From Mesaphorura yosii (lineage: Eukaryota; Arthropoda; Collembola; Poduromorpha; Tullbergiidae): a stretch of DNA of 25,991 nt. This document shows positions 1 through 9,900 of the stretch, in pieces. The stretch is from NCBI GenBank assembly GCA_009869945.1, contig WIXG01000697.1, forward strand, positions 1 to 25,991, read 5' to 3'. The stretch's first letter is position 1. Every line of letters begins with the position of its first letter. The notes beneath the pieces are model-generated. The model did not search any database. It worked only from the letters and a program-made list of their open reading frames with translations, and was not told the origin of the DNA. Position numbers and translations under genes: made by a program.

Positions 1-551
1 TGTCCTGAATCCTGATCTTGATTACATACGGTCATGCCATGCCTTGGAATTTATTACTACTCTGTATTGTCTACGGCGTGATCCAGCTTAAATTAATTGC
101 AAAAATAAACATGATACAATGCATACGTTAAAATGACGGTGAGACATACATTATAAAATAGCAGAAGTTAAATATAAATAAAAGTGCAATGCAACTGCTG
201 CGCACACGCAATTAATTACAGCTCCAGCAAAAATAAAAATTCTACTCTGCTCGCTCCAATCCCGAAAATTCCACTTTGTTGCAAACCAGTCAAAACAAAA
301 TGTGACATAAACAGCAGGCACAGCAGAAGGCAGACGGACGAGCGTCTCCTGAGTCATTACTTGCCTGTTTGCTCATCCTAGCCTGGTCCCATAATTACAT
401 AAGACTTTATCATCTCATCTTTGTGGTGTCTCATCCTTTTGTTTTTACTTTTACGAGAGGACTTTGACTTTGACTGCACTGCACAAAGTCGTTTAATAAA
501 GCCAAGTCATAAAGCCAGACATCAGACAACTGGCTTGGCCATAGCACGGGT

Positions 552-580
552 CCTTCACCTCCTGTTTGTGAAGGTGAAGG
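552..580. repeat. Small inverted repeat (9-bp arms)
   Basis: CCTTCACCT at 552-560 is followed by its exact reverse complement AGGTGAAGG at 572-580, with an 11-nt spacer. It has no known role and could be chance. Confidence 0.5.
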
Positions 581-2066
581 TAAGGTCCTCGTGGTGATGG
601 TGAAAAGCGCCTCAGTGAATTACAGTAATGGACCACACTCACCGCGGAGCAGACAATTCACGTTCACGTCTGATTCCAGTCTGATGACCCCAGTGGTCTA
701 CTTCTTTGATCTAAAATTGTCGCAGCGGCAGCACATAGGAATTATAGTATCTGAGCACTCAGACCAGAGCAGACATGACGTAGAACGCAACGAAATAAAA
801 TTGAAATGTAGTTCTCATCCGGCGCGACACATTGATCGATTTATCACCTGTTGCACGGATCTGCAACGAATCGAATGACCTTCAGATGTCTGAGTCTTTA
901 ACTCTATTGTATGCTGAGTATGTGTAAGCAGACTGGATCAGATCAGAAACGAGAGTAGACTTGTACCTGATCTTGCAAAACCTTGCAAAAAGTGCAGTGA
1001 GTCGATGCAAGTGTGCCCTATTATTGCAGAGCACACTCACTAAAAACTCAGGCTACGTGTACCAGGTAAAGTTAGGGCGAGACGATTGCAAATCTCTAGA
1101 CTTTAAAGCCCCAAGCCCATGTGAGAGAAACGAGATAGGAGATACATGTAGGTAGTCATGTAGCACGACATGAAATGCAGTCGGGAAGTGCAGTCGATGT
1201 CGCGGTTGGCTTTCGCGTCTGCAAAATAAATTGCAGATTATCAAGTGAATGGAAACCAAAATTGCACACCGCACGTCTCGGTTCGGTATGCACGCGAGGA
1301 TTATCCCTACAAGATAATAAAATGTACGATCCTGTCTCTGCAACTATAGTTAAAGCCAAAGTAATCTCGTCTCGTTTTCAATTTCAAGTTCGGGCAGACT
1401 GAATTTCAAGGCTTTATTGTATTGTATTAGTCTGGCTTTGAGAGGGAAGGAACTCCTCCGACTGTGACGCCATAAAATGGCTTAATGCACTTTTGTCATT
1501 GCAAAATTCCGATGCAGACACCGCGCCAAGACCTAGAATGAAACGGTGCAGTCTTATCTCACGTAGTTGAGTCGTCTGGTGACGTAAACAATGTAAGTCA
1601 AGGCTGCACTGCAGTTTATGCACTGCACCGCCGGAAATATTCACATTTTTATGACACTCATAAAAACGCGAACGCGTAATTGTGGTCATAAAAATTTTGC
1701 AATTGCAATTTTCAACTTTGTTTCGAGTAAACATAATATCAAAACTACTGCAATGAATGAAATTGAATGCAGGCAGTCAGACAGAGGCGGCCGCCTCCAA
1801 GAACACCAGCGACAGACTTGCAGACACAGACATTTCGATATCCGCGAATGCCTCTGTAATTATTTCGTCTTCGCCTACTGTCAATCAGCATGAGCTCGGG
1901 AATTCATGTAAACAATGCTCACGCGAAATGGACTAGCCTTCATTATTGAAAAACAAAAACCAGCACCCGTAATGGCACAGATGAAATGAATTAGAGGGAT
2001 AATAAAAGAAGTCCGGATAGAATCTTGATATCCTTAGGGAATTGTCTTTTCCCGTCTTGCTTATGT

Positions 2067-2083
2067 CTGCTGCTGCTGCTGCT
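2067..2083. repeat. (CTG)5 microsatellite
   Basis: Five perfect CTG units plus CT lie in non-coding sequence. This is a simple repeat with no evidence of function. Confidence 0.8.
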
Positions 2084-3415
2084 TACAGAAAACGGAACAC
2101 AAGATGCAAGACAGGAAAATAAATAAAAGTCTCAAACCCAAAGCATAAGCAGCCAACAACCACGGAATGTCCAATAACAACGACTAAATTGTTTTCTTTC
2201 GCATCTTTCGCTGCAGAGAAGTGACCCCGCTGCGCTAGGCGCTGCTTCCCGCGTTTCAAATTGTGTTTAGGTTTACATATTGAATTCGAGACAAATAGAA
2301 CGAATTCAGACAATTGGCAATGCGTCGTCTCCAAAATGGACAGAATCGCAGATTCAAATAATGGTTGAAGTAGATCAGATTCAGTAAATATCTTCAGGCA
2401 AGGCTGTGAAACGAACATTGACCCTGGACGCCTCACTCCTGCATGGGCATTTATTGCATTGGCTGTATTAAAATCACTGCTAGGGCATGTCCTATAATGT
2501 GGAACCCTGGAGCATCACGGAAGTGAAAGACAAAATGCCAGAAACCAAGCAGGTTCGTTCAGTCTTGCATTGCATGCATTGAAAAGGTGCATAGCCTTTC
2601 GTACCCAGTAGTGCAGTGCCTGCCGCACAGACTCCAATTAAGCCTTCTTTGTTCTATTCCAGAAACTTGCTTTAATTTTAGACGAGAGAGACGTCTGATT
2701 GGCTTCTCTAATTGGATCCTTTTACGTTTGAGTGAAATAGACTAAAACGAGTTGAGTTGCATTATTTTTGCTTGTCATATCGCGAATTGGCGAACTATTC
2801 CAGTATTCTTCCGTCGTAATTATCTATACTTCATTTCAAATTTTGAAGAGCATCAGATTTCAATTTCTATTCCTCGCGCCATCGCATCGCCCAAGTCCAA
2901 GATATTAATTTCAGAAAAGCCTAAACTTTCTTCGTAAAGTATTGTCTTGTCTTCAAAGTTTTTCTTTAAGGAGTTTGTATTTGTTTCTAGTTTTAGTTTT
3001 AGTCATTAAGTCATTATCATTAGAGTAGTAGGCAGGCAGGACGCTGAGCTATTCAAGTTACAGACTCAAAAGAAAGGTGATTTCGCCATTCCCGTTTTAC
3101 ATCGGCAAGAATGTTTTCCTTTAATCATCTACTTAAAATTATTACTTCTAGCTCACTGCTTGTCTGCCCACTCGTTCAGATTTCAGACGTTCTCGCCTCG
3201 CGCATTACTCGTACCTGTTTTTGTGAGGTAATAATAAATTTCTGAACACAGTCTGTGCAGGTCGTAAAATTAAATTATGGGGATGAGACGCTCGTAAACG
3301 AGACGGGACGTCCTTGCAAATTTGTTTCATGTGCGCGTGTCGGCGTGTCGACTGTAATTACACTTTGCAGACTGACTGCTGAAGTCAGACAACTCAATTA
3401 CTGAATTACTGTAGC

Positions 3416-3441
3416 TTGCAGTACAGTTTTTCGTACTGCAA
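3416..3441. repeat. Perfect 9-bp hairpin
   Basis: TTGCAGTAC (3416-3424) and GTACTGCAA (3433-3441) are exact reverse complements separated by 8 nt that include five T. It forms a compact stem-loop in non-coding sequence. No gene end lies nearby, so a terminator role is not supported. Confidence 0.6.
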
Positions 3442-3994
3442 ACATTTGCAAGTAAGATTCGTGCAATTTTCAATTCCACTTCAGCCGTCATCTCCGCCGT
3501 CGCCGCCGGAAATAATAGACAGCAATTAAAAAGTGAAGAACTCTTGTCAAAAGTTTAACTGCTCGAGAGATACTTGGGCTCGGGTTCGAGCACGCTGCCT
3601 TTGCCCCTCCACTCTGTTCGCACAGATTTAACAGTAAATTTATTACTCAAGCACAAAATCAAACGTTATATTGCATTGAGCGTTTACTCTGTGCTGCTGC
3701 CACCAAAAACAAAATTGCACAAGGCACAAACTGCCTGCCTGCCATTGCATCGATGGTTTCATTCTAAAATAAAAATTCTTGGAATTGTGTCTACACAAAC
3801 ATTGTAGTAATTGGACTGTGTACCGTTTTCTTGCTCCGTCAGAAAGATTTATTACTGCAGAGATCCACATTCGAGTCATCGTAAACTTGAGCAAAATGTC
3901 AACATGGATTACGTTTGTACAAAATTACTCACTTTCTGGCACACAATGCGCACGACAGACGACAGGCAGCAGTAAAAACACAGCAGAGCAGCGC

Positions 3995-4012
3995 TTCGAC
4001 TTCGACTTCGAT
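3995..4012. repeat. (TTCGAC)3 tandem hexamer
   Basis: Two exact TTCGAC units and a third ending in T lie next to each other in non-coding sequence. A neighbouring low-complexity patch, CTGCCTGCCTGCC, lies at 3731-3743. Confidence 0.7.
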
Positions 4013-4161
4013 CATATTTCAAAGTAACGTGGCCTGATCTTCACATGATTCTGTATTTTGCAATTTGCGTGCGTGTTCGACAAGCTGCCTGCCTGCGAGC
4101 AACGAGCCTTCGAGTCATGTGAGCACTGCTCGTTAGTCGCGATCGCAGAAAATGCAAATAG

Positions 4162-5513
4162 TCATAAATAAAAATTCTTATGAGGCGTGTAAAATTCGAG
4201 ACGCTGTGAATTAAATCTTTTATTTATGGTTCGACATTCTCATTTGTCTGCCGGTAATGAATTGAAGATCACGGTCACATGCAAAGCATGAACGTTTGAA
4301 AGTGAGTCTAATTTTACAGTTTGTCAACACAGCAGGCCGCATCATAATCCGTTGTCGCCCGAGAGCAGAGCACAACAGCAAATTGATACATCATGCGAAC
4401 GCAATGCGAACGTCTTCGTCTTGAACGCACAGTGTTGATTTATTAATTCTGTTCCGCTTCGAAGCTCACGATTAAAAACTGCATGGTAATTCAATCGCAA
4501 CCAACTGTGACGGAGTGGAAGTGAGTCCAAGCCGAGAACGAGAGCGGATGAGCACTTAATTTTTATTTCACAAGCCAGACAGGCACCCAGCAGCATCAGC
4601 AGGATTGCACCACTGATTGCTTTCCTGCCTGCAGAATTCTGAAGACTTCCTGAAAGCCGGTTATTTTTAACCCGTAATAAAAGCAAGCAGTTTATGAAAT
4701 TTATGAGCGATGTTGTAAGTTGGCTCCACGTGCAAGAAGTGGTCCAAACTATTCGGCACAACTCCGCTACAGGCACAGGAGACCAGGTCAGAGCCCCGGT
4801 GGTACGGGATCAATGGAGATCTGTCGTCGTCGTGCTAGTTTCCCCTATTCTAAGAAAGTATCAAACTGTGAACGTGAACCCTGAATGGATGCAATGGATG
4901 GCCAGGCCACACTGACGCAAGGCACGATGACACGACACGACTCGAAGTTCGTAATGCGTTAAACAAATAGTAAACCTAATTTCGTCAACTGTACAAATAC
5001 ACTGTGCTGTGCCGTAAAAACAGTTATTGCAGATTTCTGAAAGAAGTGTCATAAAAAGCCGGAGTATTGTTCTTGCTTTTATGTCCCTTCAAATTAAAAT
5101 AGCATACGTGCATTGCTGTCGCTGCGACGCAACATTGCACAAGAGTAAAGAAAGCCCACGCAGCACGCAGTAGAGGACGAGATGAGGACGTCGCAGCTAA
5201 ATAAATGATTTATGAGAGAAGTACTGAAATGCAGTTTTTATTGTCGCCGTCGTAGTCGTCGTAAACAACACTTGACTCATAAAAATGCATTCAAAGTTTC
5301 AAAGCTCAGTGCAGGCGTGCAAGGAGGGAGAAAGAATCTCATAAAATTCCTCTTGGCCCATCTCTCGTCTCGAGATCATTTCATTTCCTTCTCACGACTA
5401 ATTTTATGTCAACCATCATGCGGAGAGCTGAATGGCTGTCTGCGCATCATGCTCACTGGATAATGTGTAAGATGCGGGCATGCATGTATGCATGCATTCC
5501 AGCATGTCATAAA
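4162..5513. promoter_or_regulatory. Candidate homeodomain (Cdx/Abd-B-type) motif cluster
   Basis: The heptamer TTTATGA or its complement TCATAAA occurs eight times in about 1.35 kb: 4162-4168, 4691-4697, 4700-4706, 5049-5055, 5209-5215, 5277-5283, 5339-5345 and 5507-5513. Four more copies lie at 507, 1648, 1658 and 1686. I count only about six in the remaining 20 kb. Caudal/Cdx and posterior Hox (Abd-B class) homeodomains prefer this core, often as CTCATAAA or GTCATAAA, which is how several copies read. The clustering is visible in the sequence. An enhancer role is inference, and no target gene is in view apart from the orphan secreted-protein gene 0.7 kb away. Confidence 0.35.
5478..5495. 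repeat. Near-palindrome of TGCA units
   Basis: GCATGCAT, a GT spacer and ATGCATGC make an 8-bp-arm inverted repeat. It lies between two TCATAAA motifs, at 5339 and 5507. Confidence 0.6.
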
Positions 5514-6005
5514 AATCAATTTACGAAAAACAAGAAGTGTGATTGTAATCTCAACGACGCAGCACAGCGCAGCAGACGTGAACGTGAGTTATGTTTCTCA
5601 GAGGATCGCATATTCCTCAAGGCAAAGCAGAAGAAACTTTTGTACAGCAAATCAAACCAATGGCGTAATAAATCGTGCAAAGTTCAAACTGTCTAACAAT
5701 TTCTTAATGTAATGTAATTCGCGTACTCGTACGCGCACTTGCTCGTATTCATGTTAAAATATCAAGATTAAAATCGCGCCTCGCGTAGTGTGTAAAATCA
5801 GTATGAGCGTAGAACAATGGAGAGGCATAACCGCTCAGGACCATAGGCTTTTAGGCAGTCCGAATCTTGCAACTCTCAACAGGAGGACAGGATATGTTAT
5901 CAACAAATTTGTGATTTATGCTTCACGAAATTAAATACGAATAAATTACAGATTTCGTCTTACGAAACAAATAACAAATGACTGGCCTGTCCGATTCAAG
6001 TCAAG

Positions 6006-6011
6006 TTTATT
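6006..6011 (-). terminator. Poly(A) signal AATAAA of the orphan secreted-protein gene
   Basis: TTTATT on the plus strand reads AATAAA on the minus strand about 155 nt beyond the stop codon at 6164. That is a normal 3' UTR length for this gene. Confidence 0.55.
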
Positions 6012-6163
6012 GCAGAGCAATTACATAAATTATAATTTCAAAGGTGTCTGCGAGTATACGGAGTAACAACAACAAATGAGACTGGGAACGAATGTCTGAA
6101 TAAATAAGGGGTTCTTGCCGCCAGCCTGAGAAATTTTGTACTTCAAATTTTCAGAATTGGCAC

Positions 6164-6901
6164 CTAATTCCCGACGTGATAAATCTTTCTGTTGCTGTTG
6201 TAGTTACTGGCAAATCCATCCCTCCACCTCTGCATGAGTTGCGGGAACATGCGCATCAAACTTGTGAATCGCAACGCCACCATGGGCGACTCCTTGTTCT
6301 CGGCGTTCAGATTCCCTCGAAGGAAGAAGCGATCCATGAGATTGCTGAAGCCTTGCTGCATGACAGGAATGATTCGGTGCAGCGTTCGAGGTGAGTCGGC
6401 GCCAGCGACCGAGGTCAAGGCCGGAATACTTCTCTTCAGAATGAGATGATTTCCATTCCGATTCTCTTGTATTCTTCTCCGCAGCACTTGAGACCGTCTG
6501 TGCAAGGTTGCGATTGGAGACATAAACATTCGAAACAGTTGATGAAGTCCAGACTCAAGGCTTTTGAATCCGTTTCTCGTGAGCCGAGATAGCGGTCCAC
6601 GAGGATTGTACTCGGGCTCCCGCTGGTAGGACCTGTGCTCCATGCGCAAACCGCTTCCACTTGACAATGGCAATGGCACGGATTCTTGACTTTCTTGGCT
6701 CTGTGAAAAGAAAAGACCAATTCAAGTCAATCAGGCAGCCCATTAATTTTACGAGTATGTTTACACTTGGGTGGTTACCTCAGGAATGTTAAGAGCTCCA
6801 TTACTCTCAATTACGGGAACCGCATGAGCGCGTGCGTCCAAAGTCGTCACTGCAGCAAGCCACAAAAGCACGAGGCACTGATACCAAAAATTACGAGACA
6901 T
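6164..6901 (-). CDS. Orphan secreted protein, two exons, 219 aa
   Basis: I do not recognise the family. Exon 1 is 6901-6779 and encodes 41 residues; exon 2 is 6700-6164 and encodes 178 residues plus TAG. The 78-nt intron is phase 0, with donor GAG|GTAACC and acceptor TTTTCACAG. The start is chosen because it opens a textbook signal peptide: MSRN, then the hydrophobic run CLVLLWLAAV, then a likely cleavage site after DARA near residue 25. The mature protein has no cysteine. It is rich in Arg, Ser, Asn and Met and has several dibasic sites (HRRS, LRRR, LKRS near the middle). This could fit a processed prohormone or an extracellular matrix or gland protein, but nothing confirms either. A TATA box about 90 bp upstream and an AATAAA downstream support a real transcription unit. 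Confidence 0.7.
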
Positions 6902-6990
6902 TATCTGAACACCGGCAAGCGGCGATTTAAATTGCACGAGACACGAAGTCGAGATTGATACTAAACACCGGCCACATGACGCGGTAAAGT

Positions 6991-6997
6991 TTTTATA
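6991..6997 (-). promoter_or_regulatory. TATA box of the orphan secreted-protein gene
   Basis: The minus strand reads TATAAAA 90 bp upstream of the start codon at 6901. Transcription would begin near 6965, giving a 5' leader of about 60 nt. The position and the intact coding structure downstream make this a credible core promoter. Confidence 0.5.
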
Positions 6998-6999
6998 TT

Positions 7000-9900
7000 C
7001 ATGTTACTTTTACTTTTAATATTTGCGAGGGTTTAAATGAATGAAGTGCAGTGCCAAGTCAAGCCTCGTCGCCGGTATTGCCGGTATTAAGCTCTTACGT
7101 CAAAATATTGCCGTCATTAATCCGGGAGAAAGTTTCAGGATATACGCACACGCAGTAATCACAAAGCACAACAGAATTGTTTTAGCGTGGTGGGGAATTT
7201 GCGACTTTCTATAAAAAGCATTATGAAGATGATGATCCTTTGTTAATTCTTATCTCCTGTCATAATCACTGTCGACTGAGTTTGCGTTAGCGTTTGCACT
7301 GACTCGTCTTCTAATTTGCTAGCGCCATTCTGCTCGGCGTGGCGCGATAAAATGTAGTTCAATGCTGGCATTGCCATTTGCCAAATTTGAATCCACCTTC
7401 ACTTTCAATTACTTTATTGCCGCTTGTGCTTGCCGCATGACTGCTTCATCATTCATTGTGACAAGATTTATTTTGAGACTACTTTCAGGCGAATTAAGTA
7501 CGATATACGATAAAATGAATCTTTTGCTTAGCAGTGGCACGCCTTGTACTACGATTCCACGCTATACCATGCTGTATCGTCCTAGTCGTTGTCTGGTGCT
7601 TTTTCTGTTTGCCGGCTTGATTTATCGTTTGTAATTTGCGTGAAATGAAGATGAGTCCGACTCCGACCACGACACGACATGACATTGATGCGGTGGAGGT
7701 AGAAGTAGAAGGAAGATGACAAGCATATTAATTAGACTTGACAAGATGATCGATCGATGAAGGTGGACACTCAAGCGTTGCATTGCACAGCGTAGGCAAA
7801 TTGTAAATTGTGCCGTGATGTGTAGGACAAGACACAAGAGTCCGGCCGTCAAATCGTATTTGACACTTCCATGCACTGCGTTAATGCATAGAATTATTGC
7901 GTATTTGTTTACGTTGTGGTATGGATTTGCTGACTAGCATGAGTTAATCACAATTTATTTATCCGTTATGACTCTGCAATTTGCAATTTACTAATTGCAA
8001 CGGACAATACGCTATACGCTCATAGAACAAATAAGAGAAAGTGTCGATAATAATTCCCAGAACATCGAGACCAAATTTGCAGTTTTAATTGCTGTCCTGC
8101 CCTACCTTCCACGTCCACAGTGAGTACGATCATGATAATATCGAGTCTCATCAGTCAGCTGTATCTTGATATTGCATTGCAATTCTCGAATTACGGAATC
8201 GGTACTCGCGTAACGCGACTTGAATCAGATTCAATCCAGTATTTACATGTTTTACGTTTACGCGTGCGCGTTGCCGGAAAAATGCAAGGTTGCCTGGCAA
8301 GAACGAGAGCTTCAAAAGTGATTCTGGGGAAATGCATGAGTTTGCAGAAACCGCGTGGCATTGTAATTGAGAACTGTTGACTTAATCAGTGAAATCATGA
8401 ATGGCTACGCACGAATCGAATTCAGCTTCAGAATTCACATTCGCGTTGAATGTTGAATTATGAATCTAATCGGCATCTGTGTTAAAAAATAATTCAAGAC
8501 GTGCTCGTGTCGGAAAGAATGAAATGATCATGCCAGTGCCACATGTCACCTGAGCGCATGAATCGAATTCGGAGAAATCACAACCCACGAGGAAGAAATT
8601 GAAAGTACTCTCAAACGTCATACTTGGGCGTGTGTACGTCCACATCCACCCATACTCAACTCATCGCCTTATCATTCCAGTCAGCAATAGTAACCAAGTA
8701 ATTACTCGTAACCAATAATTTATTTGCAATTTGTGAACGTCCTCGCTGAGAAAAACTTGCAACGAGAAATACGTTCAAGATTAAAGAAATTGACGAACGG
8801 GAATTCCAGATTTTCGTAATTCTCTCGAACTGCGTAAAAAATTATAACATCGCTTTCTGATTGTAAATAGTAGATAAGAATTATCTCTTGTCTTCTTAAA
8901 TTATCATAATCATAACATCAAAATTACCGTACACAACCGTCAATCGTCAGTGTTGTTTGACCTGCAGTGTAATTTACATGCAACGGTAATCAATGCCAAA
9001 GCTCTTGACTAGCCGACTGGGGCTCGCTAGGTTCGAATTTCTTCGCTCAGAAAGAGCGAAGTGTCCATCAAAAGGCGTAGTTCATAAATCAAAAATTGCA
9101 ATTTACAAAGTAAACGAGAAAATAGCTACAATGAACACAAAATTATTCTCAAAGCACAAACAGAGCAGCACAATAATGCTTTACAGCTAATATGAATTTG
9201 CCAATACGAATATGAATACCTTAGGGTCGTCAAATGTGAACAAGAAAATGCAATGCAACAAAACAGCCGAAGTTCACAATCCTCCATAATGCAATTTATT
9301 CCTGCACTTGGCAAAAGTCCTTTTGCGAGTTTATAATTTACTAAATGTTACGAGAACATAAAATCGAAGACGAGGCGAAGAAGGAGGGCGTGGCTCATTT
9401 TTGTCTTTGGGACATTGGCAATACATCATTTTTATTTTCTATGCTAATCAACACCTTTAAAAAAAACTTAAAATTAATTTAATTTCGTATTTTCCCTATC
9501 CTGACTACATGGTCACTATTTTCAATTCTTGCTATCGATGTGCTTGGCCTGTGACCAATGCTAGCAGGAATCGTCTACCATAAATCATAACTTTAACTAC
9601 GATTTTGAGGAGTGACAAAGCGCAGATTTCACATTGGAAGTCCAACACGCAACTAAAGGATTATGCTCCTGCCTTCTTCACAAATGAAAGCAAGGATTAA
9701 TTAAGGAAATCGGTTTTGCACGAGTAAGAGCAATTCGAGGTTAGTCCATCAAGGCACGGACAAGAGAGTAGCATTTCCTTGAACTTGGGCACGTAAACAG
9801 AGTGCAAATTCTTAACATCTGCCTTTATTTAGTGTAACCATGAACTTGGTAACCCCATGATTCAAATTTCACACTTGTCATCATCTTTATGACTTTCCGT

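Larger units (their letters stand above)
1..6000. other. Gene-free stretch, possible regulatory DNA
   Basis: I find no supportable coding gene here. Open frames are short, mostly lack recognisable domains, and none pairs with a convincing splice partner. The longest, a 144-codon frame on the minus strand at 4342-4776, begins at GTG and shows no family signature. The sequence is AT-rich with many TTGCA and TGCA words, small hairpins (552-580, 3416-3441), short tandem repeats and a marked excess of TTTATGA/TCATAAA. This could be intergenic DNA or part of a large intron of a gene lying outside the window. The sequence alone does not decide which. Confidence 0.6.

Noticed and set aside
3575..3595. 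Second B-box-like GGTTCGAGC
   Set aside because: The flanks do not fold as a tRNA and no A box is present.
4342..4776. 144-codon minus-strand open frame
   Set aside because: It begins at GTG, has no splice partner, domain or signal peptide plus cleavage site, and lies in low-complexity AT-rich DNA.
7362..7634. Hydrophobic 90-codon plus-strand frame after a TATA-like sequence
   Set aside because: There is no convincing signal peptide, homology or poly(A) signal. Retained only as a note under the opposed TATA boxes.
8994..9040. tRNA-like B box GGTTCGAATT
   Set aside because: There is no matching A box, acceptor stem or cloverleaf around it.
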